Shown here: positions 14,101 to 23,121 of the stretch, in pieces
Layout of the letters: each line of letters opens with the position of its first letter
How positions within the stretch are numbered: position 1 is the stretch's first letter
NCBI GenBank assembly: GCA_022704885.1
Contig: JAKJFO010000025.1
Coordinates: 1 to 32,618 of the forward strand
Direction of reading: 5' to 3'
DNA: 32,618 nucleotides
Source: Candidatus Rifleibacteriota bacterium
Lineage (GTDB): Bacteria > Riflebacteria > Ozemobacteria > Ozemobacterales > Ozemobacteraceae
The notes under the pieces: generated by a model
What the model was told of the DNA's origin: nothing
What the model saw: the letters and a program-made list of their open reading frames with translations, nothing else
The model's database searches: none
Translations under genes and position numbers: made by a program

Positions 14101-17096
14101 TCGAGCAGAAACAAGGCATTGCCAGTTCGAGTCGAAAAGAGGCTGACGGAGTAGAAAGGTTCGTTGTCGGTTCTGGCAAGACGCTTTCTGCCAAAGGCTT
14201 TTTTGCTCTTGGTATAGCTCTGGTCGTTGCAATTATCGGCGGAATTGTCTTTGCAACACATATCAGAGAAAACGAGGTCAAGTTGCGCAGGCAGAATCAG
14301 GCTGCTGCTTCCAACCAGCGGATGCTCGAACAGTTGCGGTCGGAAAACGCTGACAGGATCGGGCTGGAAAAGCGATTGCGCATGTTAACAGCTGAGCTCG
14401 AAAAGCGTGCCGCAGTCGACCAGAATTTTTTAAACAGAGATCTTGCCGTCTTTCTGAAACCATACATGGAGCCGGGCTCTGGCAACGCGATCATTGCCCC
14501 GCGTATGGCGGTATATCTGGTAAAGCCTGATTTTGAAACAGCCACCGCTACCTGCCAGAGTAGAGAAATTTTCATGCAGGGCTGGACAAAGCGGCAGACC
14601 GCCATATTAGGCAGGCAGGCTGCGATTAATCGCCTCATCGTCAATATTCCAAATTCAGACATGGTAATGACAGAGCATGAGAACCCTGATTTCGTGGGCG
14701 TGTTTGGCGATCAGATCACAGGCAGAATACTGCATTACGAAACTCTGGGCAAAGTTACCGAGATCGTTACCGACGGGCAAAAAGAGTATTTCTTCTGGGA
14801 TTACATCGTCACTGGAGCCGACCCGAAGCGAAAAGGCGTCTTTTCCAAGTGTGACAAGTCTCAAATACAAGGCTATCTGATGGTATCAATGCCGGTTGAA
14901 AGCATCAGGGAATCGCCTTCCCAACTCATCGACAGCTATGAAACCGATCAGCAGAAACTGGCACTAATCAGTCCTGCCGGGCTGGTCATCAGCTCTGACA
15001 AGTTTCCGATCGATCTGAAGCATAAGCTTACCTACGACGACAGGCTGCCAGATCATGGTGAGAGTATGATCGGCAGCGACTTCATAAAAATCGGTCAGCA
15101 TCGCTATCGCGCTGTAGTCTGCTCAGACATCGAAACTAAAACCGTTCTCAAAGAAACCTCGTTTTATCTGGCACTGCTGATACTGGCCGTGATCACTCTC
15201 AGCATGTGGTGGAAAGCATCTCTTGGCGAATCTTTCATCAACACATCTCTTACCGCCAAGCTCTGGTTGACGCTGCTGCTGGCTTCGATCATTCCGCTTA
15301 CGACCCTGTTTTTCGTATTCGGCCTTTATACTGACGAAGATTACAGCGTAAGTGTCTCTAAAGAAAAATATGAACTGCATCGGTTCATGGATCATTTTGA
15401 ATTGCGTGAATCCTTTACTGATCCGCTTGCCTGGAAGATGATAAGAAACTGGTCGAGAGACAGTAAAACGCAAGAAGCTGCTGCCATTCTCAACAAAGAA
15501 TATGCCAGCAGCGGCCAGATTTCGAGTGACAGCCGAAAACTTCTCGACAATATCTTTGCTTCATGGTTCAGAGAGCACGAGAAGCTCGATTCAAGACTGA
15601 TCAATTTTGTTCCGCGCGATATCGTAATGGCCGGAAGTGGCTGGACTCATGTAAGCTCAGGTGCTGACGGCAAAGGGCCGAGCAATTTTGCCACCATGCT
15701 GCAGGGAACGGCAAAGAACATGGCCGGCAAGAGATTCAAGACTGGCAAAATCAATGTTCGCTTGGACAGTGAAGCAGTGCAGGGTGAGATTATTGTCGAA
15801 ACCGGCCTGCAGACGGTAAAATCTCTTTTCGGTGACGACGTCTTCGTGCGAATGGCGCACAGCGTTGAAACTCCCGTTCTTATGAGCGCCATCAGTGGCA
15901 CTATCGGGATCATAACCCATCTTGTTCCAGATATGGAAAATCCTGAATACATGATTCTCTGGATGGTCGCCTTTGAATACGAAAATTACCTGAACCGTCT
16001 GGCATATCGCTATCATGGTAAATATGACATCTTCGCTGCTCTCGCCCACCGCCACAGCGCGATAGTAGACCCGAGAATGGCCGATTACCGGCATGATCTG
16101 GCGATGATAGGTGCCTGGATCACATCTGCCAACCTGCCATTGTCGAGCCAGATAGAGCGATCGGGCGAGCGCTTTCTGGTTGAAGGCAGGCCAGGAGTGG
16201 CGCAATTGTCTTCATTCCTGGTAGCTGCTGCTTCCGAAGCTCCGATTCAGGCAAAAATTGCCGGCAACCGTGTGATGTTCTGGCTTTCGTTTTTACTTTC
16301 GGTGGTTCTTATTCTTGTTATCGCCAAAAATGCTGCTGCCGACATTCTTACGCCCGTAGAGAGCCTGATTCGAGGTATGAAATTCGCTTCCTGTGAAAAC
16401 TACTCGTTTCGCATCGGCATGCAACGGGCTGATGAACTTGGTAGCCTGTGTGATGCCTTTGATTCAATGATGCGCGGGCTCGAAGAAAAGAACCTGATGG
16501 GCAAAATGCTATCGAAAAGCGCGCTGAATTTCAGCGAGCAGAATGGCAGCGACAGCAGTACCGGCGAATTCGTTTTTCTTTACATCGGCATTCCATCTTT
16601 TACTTCATGGGTCGCCGGGTCTACAGTTGAACAGATGTTTGTCGATCTCAAAGAACAGATCACCCAGATCTCAGGGTTTATTATCGGCGAAGGCGGCGAT
16701 GTCGACAAGATTATCGGCGACAAGATGCTGGCTGTATATTCAGTAAACGGCAGCCTTCAGGATGCGGTAGAATCGGCATGTCGAACTGCGGTTAAGATAA
16801 TTACCGCTGAGAGCCGCGCTAATCTTCCATTTCCGGTGGCCATCGGGATCAACTGCGGCAAAGTAATTACCGGGGTATTGGGAGTCGGCGATAAACGCGA
16901 TTTCACCGTAATTGGCGATGCCGTAAACGTTGCCGCCAGAATTGAAAGTGTCGCCGAAGTTCTCAGATACCAGCGCTGCCTGTTGTCAGAGAGGGTGTTC
17001 GAAGCACTTAAGCCAGGCGTGATTGCGCGTGAGTATGGTGAAGTAGAATTAAAAGGTAAAGCCATGCCGGTAAAAGTCTATCAGCTTTCAATCTGA
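11142..17096 (+). CDS. Giant two-module receptor adenylate cyclase with complementary cyclase domains (first copy)
   Basis: 1984 residues from the ATG at 11142. A frame-compatible ATG at 11082 would add 20 atypical residues and lengthen the overlap with the previous gene. Layout: TM1 (17-37), periplasmic region A, TM2 (331-355), TM3 (367-390), periplasmic region B, TM4 (692-712), HAMP, class III cyclase domain CHD1 (about 793-955). It then repeats: TM5 (1020-1041), coiled coil, region C, TM6 (1340-1357), TM7 (1374-1397), region D, TM8 (1710-1732), HAMP, CHD2 (about 1808-1950). CHD1 has metal Asp803 and Asp847 and Lys843, but Ala919, Lys926 and Lys930 replace the substrate Thr, Asn and Arg. 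CHD2 has Gly1816 instead of the first metal Asp but keeps Lys1856, Asp1860, Thr1922, Asn1929 and Arg1933. One composite ATP site per chain is inferred; Lys plus Thr fits ATP rather than GTP. Confidence 0.88.
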   Translation: MNHDNHSRAGSRQTAHLPVILWILPLLAINIGFSFFSRIDIYWQRHEQEIEARQEVEALAAGSDFSYQYARRAGEFAEEFKAGVEAGFNDTQLTEHLKSREHRIFRWPFPEYELFTFKVPAKGASGKLLHFKTSAPPIQRVLIRTFSHLVQVNKHGEAEDPAGKANERMLSGLFGSDTRSDVTAHSQKGKATFVMYRGLPSWFLWDYFEAEDGTVLGYYLLSRFSEKHETAGRLLALRDLRERKQALGAFIPVLLGQGGIIGNTELERSGMFRNWALEYAGIAERNLEKWLASGTPEVARLGNYLAFSYIGKSQSHLAVYLTPVIDQSGRPLWLFLFNLGSMGLLILMILRGLLLKQWPEFNLRFRFIMTYLLSATLPLSLLVISSYGYIAQYRRAAHFETINRIQLSIKQFDTRKAQIEEDYRIAFNNIFKDEKLQKILTEQGCKSKEAIEQIRSHFFSAGQKLPLLYLAIIDENGEGERYYEGQKKAEADPSIDAFSYPIALLLRKKITAHDPQIEFAELQASGIQKTATEAYKSMAGRTMVSEVDSRRSFPIKRQIGASTATQMHELFWVHGREKYAIFVSWDDQALDDVTFKNSLNQIALNNPFFNFVGFKADPQGFRFLARPDRHIDGDFVAKARELALMAKFRGSYASKEYDNLSLVAMPAKKYDQVIIVGGTQHFSLNRAIDYRVFILLAILLLSLAVVLIAGYYSARLILDPIETLKTAIERVASGHLTTEIESHSEDELGILCREFSTMAVGLRERKRLATLLSDQAMDAITRTGDGNRMLGNETFSGVALVSDIRNFTGICEDHPPDQVTELLNEHFASMAAIISSYGGRIYKFIGDAIEAVFPEVRDSSEDAATRAFNAAAMMLIKARQINQVRLRRKLFGYKIGIGLAYGTMHAGTIGSIETRLDYAIIGEPLKLAAKLEALSSQIQVFPMVLDAHINKALQGHGLVFKEFSEVDGQPAYSLYEIGEGSNPLTIIEQKQGIASSSRKEADGVERFVVGSGKTLSAKGFFALGIALVVAIIGGIVFATHIRENEVKLRRQNQAAASNQRMLEQLRSENADRIGLEKRLRMLTAELEKRAAVDQNFLNRDLAVFLKPYMEPGSGNAIIAPRMAVYLVKPDFETATATCQSREIFMQGWTKRQTAILGRQAAINRLIVNIPNSDMVMTEHENPDFVGVFGDQITGRILHYETLGKVTEIVTDGQKEYFFWDYIVTGADPKRKGVFSKCDKSQIQGYLMVSMPVESIRESPSQLIDSYETDQQKLALISPAGLVISSDKFPIDLKHKLTYDDRLPDHGESMIGSDFIKIGQHRYRAVVCSDIETKTVLKETSFYLALLILAVITLSMWWKASLGESFINTSLTAKLWLTLLLASIIPLTTLFFVFGLYTDEDYSVSVSKEKYELHRFMDHFELRESFTDPLAWKMIRNWSRDSKTQEAAAILNKEYASSGQISSDSRKLLDNIFASWFREHEKLDSRLINFVPRDIVMAGSGWTHVSSGADGKGPSNFATMLQGTAKNMAGKRFKTGKINVRLDSEAVQGEIIVETGLQTVKSLFGDDVFVRMAHSVETPVLMSAISGTIGIITHLVPDMENPEYMILWMVAFEYENYLNRLAYRYHGKYDIFAALAHRHSAIVDPRMADYRHDLAMIGAWITSANLPLSSQIERSGERFLVEGRPGVAQLSSFLVAAASEAPIQAKIAGNRVMFWLSFLLSVVLILVIAKNAAADILTPVESLIRGMKFASCENYSFRIGMQRADELGSLCDAFDSMMRGLEEKNLMGKMLSKSALNFSEQNGSDSSTGEFVFLYIGIPSFTSWVAGSTVEQMFVDLKEQITQISGFIIGEGGDVDKIIGDKMLAVYSVNGSLQDAVESACRTAVKIITAESRANLPFPVAIGINCGKVITGVLGVGDKRDFTVIGDAVNVAARIESVAEVLRYQRCLLSERVFEALKPGVIAREYGEVELKGKAMPVKVYQLSI

Positions 17097-17145
17097 TACT
17101 GTGGTATCTTGCCTTTATCAGTGATGTGAATGAAAGCGGCAGCTG

Positions 17146-20100
17146 TTGAACAATAGAGTCAGAAACCTCGTTCTGATATTGCTTTTGCTGATACCTGTGC
17201 TATCGGCAAACTACGGCTACAAAGAAGTCATCGCAATCGTTACCAGATGGAAAAACATCGAACAGGAGCGGGCTGCAAATCTTAAATTAGGTGAACTGTC
17301 GGTTCAGATCGAGATCTCGCAGCATATTTCAGCGTTTGGATCTGCCTTTAGAGACATTCTTCATGATCTGCAGACTGAGTATCCCGATAAACTGCCTTTG
17401 GGATTACAGTTTTCAGGCATTGCATCATCGGTTTTCCGACCACCATTTCCGGAATACGACCTTCTGGTATTTTCGCGGCACTCCTCAGACGATAGATCTG
17501 AACTGATTTTCAGTAACAGAAGCCTTTCGAGCAGAAGATCATCCGAGATGGTCTTCGATCATCTTCTGGCAGAAAATCTCAACCAGAACAGAAATGATAA
17601 CGATGCCCGGCGCAGCGAAAAAATATTGCGCCGGGTGTTCGGTCGCGCGACTCTTGGCAGAGTGCTGGCTAACAGTCAAAGAGGACTGTCTACCCCGGTG
17701 ATATACGGTCAGATGCCTTCTTTTCTTGTCTGGGACTACGTAACCAGCGAAAAAGGTGGCGTTCTCGGTTTTTTTCTGTTAGTTCGCCGCAATCAGGATC
17801 TTGAAGTTAGCGCTTACTCGCTTGGCGCCGAAAAAGCTGGTATCGGTCGCGAGTATCCGGGTGGCTTCATTTCCATATTCGACCAGAGCGGCGATCACTT
17901 TTTCCCTGAAAGGATAAGGAAATCGACAAGCCTGCAGAACTGGCGAAGAAGCATCGGCAATGTAATCAGCGAGCGTAAAAAATGGGAGCATGACGGCTTT
18001 CCCTGGGGCATGAAGCTGGGCAGGCACAAATTATACACCCGTGTTCTGCCGAAGAATCCTCACATTGCCTTCATCATCATGCCAGATTTGGCTCCTTCCG
18101 GACTGCCGGAATGGTTAAAAGCCGTTAATCTACTGGCGGGAACTCTTATCATTCTTCTGTTGCTGCGTGGGCTGATGCTTGATGTCTGGCCGTTCGAAGC
18201 GATCGGCAGCCGTTTTCTCATGGCTTTTCTGCTGGCTGCAACCCTGCCGGCAGTTCTGTATATCGCTTCGGCGACCGCCTATATCTATGAGCAGCACAAT
18301 GCCGATGAAAATCAGCTCGAAGAAACGCTGACCGCCTGCCTGTTAGATTTTGATGCCGGCAAGGAATACCTTGAGAACACCTACGTCAAATTGTTCTCAC
18401 AAATGATGAACGATGAACAGATCAAGCTTTTGCTCGAACGCAAGGGCCTCGAAGCGTCAGAAGAGATATTCGCCAGAATCGGCGACATAGTTGCAGCCAA
18501 CCCAGAAAAGGTGCCAATCTCAGGCATAGCGCTGTATGACATAGCTGGTAACGCCAGATTCGAAGCAAAAGGAAGCATCAACTTCGACGATTTTGTCTCG
18601 ATGGCGGGCTTTTATGGTCTTCCGTTCACCAGCAATCTGAGGCTGTTTGCCAGAAAAAATGAACCAGGTATCGTTCTGCCTGATCAGAAGAAAGACCCCC
18701 GTCATGTTGCGGCAAGCCAGTCATTCAGGCGTGACAGCATGGATATCGAGTATGAAGTCGAGAGATTTCGTAACCGTGTCATAAAAACCAGCATTGGCCG
18801 CGGTTACCTTGAATACATCTATGATTTTGTCACGATTAATGGCAAAAGCCGCTTTACGCTTATGATAGCCTGGCTCGATTCAGAAATGAACCAGCTGGTG
18901 CTACGACAGAATGCCATAAAACTTGGAATGAGCAGGCCGGAAATGCACATTGCCGGTTTCAGAAAGTCCTCGGCAGGAGTTGAATCGATACTCGATACCG
19001 ATCGCAGTATTTCCCCGCAGCTGCTCAAAAAATATGCGCAGGTTGCCAGATCATCGCTCAGCTTGAAGTCTGGCATGGTAAAGACATTACTGCAGGATCG
19101 CTCGATAGTAGCTTACGTTTCGGGTAATTTTGCGAATACCGTTTTGATAGCATCTCTTGACCATCATGATATGGCGATGAACCACAGGTTTCGCGTAGCA
19201 GGCTTCATCGTGGCCGGAGTCTTTGGCCTGATCATACTCATATTCAGCGGTGCAACAATCTACGTCAGGGCTGTCATGCCTCTTAAAGTGGTAAAGCTTT
19301 CTCTTGACCAGATCGACTCCGGACTTTTCCCAGAAATCCCTTCCAGTGAGCGTAAAGATGAGATCGGTCTTCTCAGCAACGAATTTTCGTCGATGGTCAA
19401 AGGGCTCGAAGAAAGACAGAGGCTCGCTTCAATGCTTTCAGATCAGGCGCTCTCTGCAATATCTGCCAGTTCCGATGGCGCCAGGCTAAGGTCAGAAGCA
19501 TTAACCGGGGTAGTAATGATTTCGGATATCCGTGATTTTACGACCATGTGTGAAAAATACGAACCAAAAACCGTTACCCGAATGCTCAACGTTCATTTTG
19601 CCGAAATGGCCGCGGTCATCACTGGCTTTGGTGGCCGCATTTACAAATTCATCGGCGACGCTGTCGAAGCGGTATTCATCGACGATCCGAACAACCCGAA
19701 TCCGGCAGCTGTGCGCGCCAGCCTTGCCGCCTGTTCCATGCTGCAGCGCCTGCAGAAAATCAACCGTCGGAGGCAGTCTGATGGCAGATTCAGTTACCGG
19801 ATCGGAGTCGGGCTTGCCGCCGGGCGTATTATTGCCGGCGAAGTCGGCAGCAAAGCCAGTCGTCTCGATTATGCAATGTTTGGCGATGCTTTTAAGGCAG
19901 CAGAGAAGCTCGAGGCCGCGACCAAAAAATTCCCTGAATTTCCGCTGCTGGTCGACAGTGAAATTGCATCACAAAATGCGGCCCGGCAGTTCAACTGGAT
20001 CGAAGAAAGAGTCGAAGACCAGCCTGCGTTCAGAATATCAGGGTTGAGTGATGATTTAAAAGCTGCCATAAACAGTGCAGATAACAGCTTTCTTGAGTCC

Positions 20101-23100
20101 AGCAAACAGAAAACAAAAGTTCAGAAACAGGAAAGGGCTCAAAAGAACTGGTTTGACCGCAATCAGTCGTTCTGTCGAAGATTGGCTTATCTGACAGGAA
20201 CAGTCTGTATAATTTTTCCGGCGCTGGCCGGTATGCTGACCATTTATACGACTGACCGGGCCACGCAAAACCGTGAAATGCGTGAAACAGCCAGACAGTG
20301 TGAAAGTGCGCTTTCCAAACTTCATGTGGCCGACCTCGAACCCGTTCTGCTCGAGCAGTATCTCGACGATCTCTGCGAAAGAACCTCAAGGGAAGTCGAC
20401 TGGAACAAAGCTGGAGTAAGCGTCGAACAGACCAGAAACCAGGCCGAAAAGATCAAACGACAGCTTGACTCTGCCGGTCTTAAACAGCATGTTTTTGCGG
20501 TTCTGCACAAGCCCGGCGACAATAAAACAGCAGATCCAGACGCCAGCTGGGAACTGGTCAGTTACCACGGCAACCCGGATTTTGCGCCATTTTACCGCGA
20601 ACTTTTGCAGACTCTGCTCAGGTCGATATTTATTCCGGGCTGGCCCGATCTGCCTACGATCAGGGCACAGATGCCGCTGCTGATGGGTTCAAATATGGCG
20701 ATAAGTCATATCTATCTGGAGCTGTATGCCAGAGTCGTGCCGATTCAGCGATCGGGCGTCGATGAATATTTCTACTGGCAACCACTTATGATCCGCAATC
20801 ACTCGAAAATAGCAAAGTTGACGCATGTTCCCAGATTAGACATGCGCAAGCATGTCGAGGAATCTGCCGATTACATTCTCAACAACGGCGCTATTCTGTG
20901 TATTTTTGACAGAAACACAGCTGATGCAAACCAGCTGGAACCGCTGAAAAACCTCATGAATCGACAGCGGCTGAATTATGCTCTGGTTCGCAGCGACAAT
21001 ACGGTTGTTGCCGGCACACAGCCATTTATCGACAAACACATTACCTATAACACCGGAAACATCTATGTAGAAGGCTGGCACACTATCTCAACAACCGTTC
21101 AGCTCGGCAAAAGCAGTTATCGTGTTTTCATCGGCAAAGAGCTGTCTCAGTCGCAGAGCGGTGTAAAATACCTGTTTGCTGGCCTTCTGCTCATCGTTTT
21201 AACCCTGGCAGCATTACGGGCATGGCGAACCGCGGTTTATTATGAAACCGGTATTGCATCGAAATTTTCATGGCAACTCTGGCTGGGTCTGTTTGCGGCA
21301 GCAATAGTTCCGCTGGCAACCGTCTATACGGTAAATGAATGGTATGCCATCGGACAGATCGAATTGCGACCGGTCGAAGAGCGTCTGAAAATGCTGAGCG
21401 AGCTGGAAAGAATCGAGCGTCGACAGTTCTTTCAGGAGCTGATCAACTGGCATGCGCTCGAGCAGATAACCCGGTCTGCTGCTCTCAAAGAAGCAGTCGA
21501 CAGAATCGGCAGCAAAAAGGATCCCGAAGAATCGGCGGCCTTCAATTCTGCGATAGCTGATATAATTACGCAGACCCGAAGTCAGGGGCCCTGGGTTCGT
21601 TATAATGACATGCTGACATTCAGCAATCAAGGCTGGCAGCATAATTATGTCGAACCCGGCTCGCCCAACGCCAGTCGCGATGAGTTCAGACGCTTTCTCG
21701 ACTTTTTCGTCAACAACATCTTCATCGATCTTGGCATGGGTAAAGAAACCGTAACCGATGAAAAGCAGTCACTAAGTGAAGGTGTTAAGGCTGAAATGAC
21801 CAGAGATGCAGGACTGGAAATCTTTCGCAACCTTTTTGGCAGCGATGCATATTTTACTCTGGTAAATGGAATCGACCTCAAGATCGATATTTTCATGGCT
21901 TCGGGCCATGGCCTGCTCAGTCTGATGTCATCGCCAAATCTTTGTAAACCCGAGCTGCTGGTGTTCTGGCTATTTTTCGATAATCTCAATTCCCAGATGC
22001 AAAGAATTTTCAGCGCCATTACCAGCTATTATCATCCGTTCACTGAATCCAAAGCCAGATATGGCTCGTTGAAAATGGCTCACAATGGTGGAATCGAGAC
22101 GACACCGTTATATTATGCCCGCTGGGCGATTGCTACAAAAATGCCGATCAGCGAGCAAACGAGCTTTCTCGGCAGAGAATGCCTGGCCGAGGCAAGGTGG
22201 AGCCGCCAGAATGAAATAATGATAATAACAGGCTTCATTCCTGTGCAGTATTATCTTGACGAGATAGAGAACTCGCGACGTCATTTTCTGGCGCTGCTGG
22301 GGCTGGCAGTTCTGGCAATCGTTCTGCTCACCCTGTTCGTATCGTACGATATAACCGGGCCGATTCTGGCGCTGACTTACGGTGCCAAAAAAATCGCATC
22401 CCGCCAGCTTGAATATCGCATCATCGACGATAGAAAAGATGAGCTGGGCCAGATGCAGAACACCTTTAATACGATTGCCCGCAGCCTGCAGGAAAAGGAA
22501 CTGATGGGGCAGATGGTTTCGAGTGCGGCCCGCCGCATTGCCGGCGATGCTGCCAGCCTGCGCGAGGCTGAAACCGGGCTGCATCTCGATGTCAGCGTCA
22601 TGTATGTAGCTGTACCTCAGTTCCCTCTGTTTATGCAGACATTGAGCCATCAGGAGCTTATTGCCGAAGTCAGAGAGCATATTGACTGCCTGTGCAGTAT
22701 CATTATTCGTAACGGCGGCGAAGCTGACAAGATCATTGGTGAAAAGGTGCTGGCCTGGTTCTACAGCCCGCAGGGCAAAGAGGCCAGCGCTGCCATGGCA
22801 GCTGGCGCCATGCGCGAAATAAGAGATGCCGAAAGAACGGGTGTTTTGAAGTTTCCGGTGACCGTCGGCGTTCATAACGGCGAGATCATTGCCGGTCTGC
22901 TTGGGTTCGGCTCACAAAGAGATTTTACCATAATCGGCGACCCGGTCAATACTGCCGCCAGAATCTGCAGCCGATCAGCCGAACTGCCAGCCGACAGGTT
23001 TCTCGGAAGCGAAGCTTTCGTCAACAATCTGCCAGCTGGCACTGCCCGTTATTATGACTTCGGGCAGGTTCAGTTAAAAGGCAAAGCCGAATCGGTAAAT

Positions 23101-23121
23101 CTCAAACAGATAGTGTTTTAA
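17146..23121 (+). CDS. Giant two-module receptor adenylate cyclase with complementary cyclase domains (second copy)
   Basis: 1991 residues, a tandem paralogue of the preceding gene with the same layout: TM1 (8-22), TM2/TM3 (329-380), TM4 (684-708), HAMP, CHD1 (785-930), TM5 (1013-1035), TM6/TM7 (1342-1397), TM8 (1715-1735), HAMP, CHD2 (1812-1955). CHD1 has Asp794, Asp838 and Lys834, with Ala910, Lys917 and Lys921 at the Thr, Asn and Arg positions. CHD2 has Ala1822 for the first metal Asp and Glu1866 for the second, and keeps Lys1862, Thr1928, Asn1935 and Arg1939. The start is a TTG, forced because an in-frame stop lies just upstream and TM1 begins at once; the Shine-Dalgarno is poor. The 49-base gap has no terminator, so it likely shares a transcript with the first copy. 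Its stop overlaps the convergent next gene by four bases. Confidence 0.88.
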   Translation: MNNRVRNLVLILLLLIPVLSANYGYKEVIAIVTRWKNIEQERAANLKLGELSVQIEISQHISAFGSAFRDILHDLQTEYPDKLPLGLQFSGIASSVFRPPFPEYDLLVFSRHSSDDRSELIFSNRSLSSRRSSEMVFDHLLAENLNQNRNDNDARRSEKILRRVFGRATLGRVLANSQRGLSTPVIYGQMPSFLVWDYVTSEKGGVLGFFLLVRRNQDLEVSAYSLGAEKAGIGREYPGGFISIFDQSGDHFFPERIRKSTSLQNWRRSIGNVISERKKWEHDGFPWGMKLGRHKLYTRVLPKNPHIAFIIMPDLAPSGLPEWLKAVNLLAGTLIILLLLRGLMLDVWPFEAIGSRFLMAFLLAATLPAVLYIASATAYIYEQHNADENQLEETLTACLLDFDAGKEYLENTYVKLFSQMMNDEQIKLLLERKGLEASEEIFARIGDIVAANPEKVPISGIALYDIAGNARFEAKGSINFDDFVSMAGFYGLPFTSNLRLFARKNEPGIVLPDQKKDPRHVAASQSFRRDSMDIEYEVERFRNRVIKTSIGRGYLEYIYDFVTINGKSRFTLMIAWLDSEMNQLVLRQNAIKLGMSRPEMHIAGFRKSSAGVESILDTDRSISPQLLKKYAQVARSSLSLKSGMVKTLLQDRSIVAYVSGNFANTVLIASLDHHDMAMNHRFRVAGFIVAGVFGLIILIFSGATIYVRAVMPLKVVKLSLDQIDSGLFPEIPSSERKDEIGLLSNEFSSMVKGLEERQRLASMLSDQALSAISASSDGARLRSEALTGVVMISDIRDFTTMCEKYEPKTVTRMLNVHFAEMAAVITGFGGRIYKFIGDAVEAVFIDDPNNPNPAAVRASLAACSMLQRLQKINRRRQSDGRFSYRIGVGLAAGRIIAGEVGSKASRLDYAMFGDAFKAAEKLEAATKKFPEFPLLVDSEIASQNAARQFNWIEERVEDQPAFRISGLSDDLKAAINSADNSFLESSKQKTKVQKQERAQKNWFDRNQSFCRRLAYLTGTVCIIFPALAGMLTIYTTDRATQNREMRETARQCESALSKLHVADLEPVLLEQYLDDLCERTSREVDWNKAGVSVEQTRNQAEKIKRQLDSAGLKQHVFAVLHKPGDNKTADPDASWELVSYHGNPDFAPFYRELLQTLLRSIFIPGWPDLPTIRAQMPLLMGSNMAISHIYLELYARVVPIQRSGVDEYFYWQPLMIRNHSKIAKLTHVPRLDMRKHVEESADYILNNGAILCIFDRNTADANQLEPLKNLMNRQRLNYALVRSDNTVVAGTQPFIDKHITYNTGNIYVEGWHTISTTVQLGKSSYRVFIGKELSQSQSGVKYLFAGLLLIVLTLAALRAWRTAVYYETGIASKFSWQLWLGLFAAAIVPLATVYTVNEWYAIGQIELRPVEERLKMLSELERIERRQFFQELINWHALEQITRSAALKEAVDRIGSKKDPEESAAFNSAIADIITQTRSQGPWVRYNDMLTFSNQGWQHNYVEPGSPNASRDEFRRFLDFFVNNIFIDLGMGKETVTDEKQSLSEGVKAEMTRDAGLEIFRNLFGSDAYFTLVNGIDLKIDIFMASGHGLLSLMSSPNLCKPELLVFWLFFDNLNSQMQRIFSAITSYYHPFTESKARYGSLKMAHNGGIETTPLYYARWAIATKMPISEQTSFLGRECLAEARWSRQNEIMIITGFIPVQYYLDEIENSRRHFLALLGLAVLAIVLLTLFVSYDITGPILALTYGAKKIASRQLEYRIIDDRKDELGQMQNTFNTIARSLQEKELMGQMVSSAARRIAGDAASLREAETGLHLDVSVMYVAVPQFPLFMQTLSHQELIAEVREHIDCLCSIIIRNGGEADKIIGEKVLAWFYSPQGKEASAAMAAGAMREIRDAERTGVLKFPVTVGVHNGEIIAGLLGFGSQRDFTIIGDPVNTAARICSRSAELPADRFLGSEAFVNNLPAGTARYYDFGQVQLKGKAESVNLKQIVF

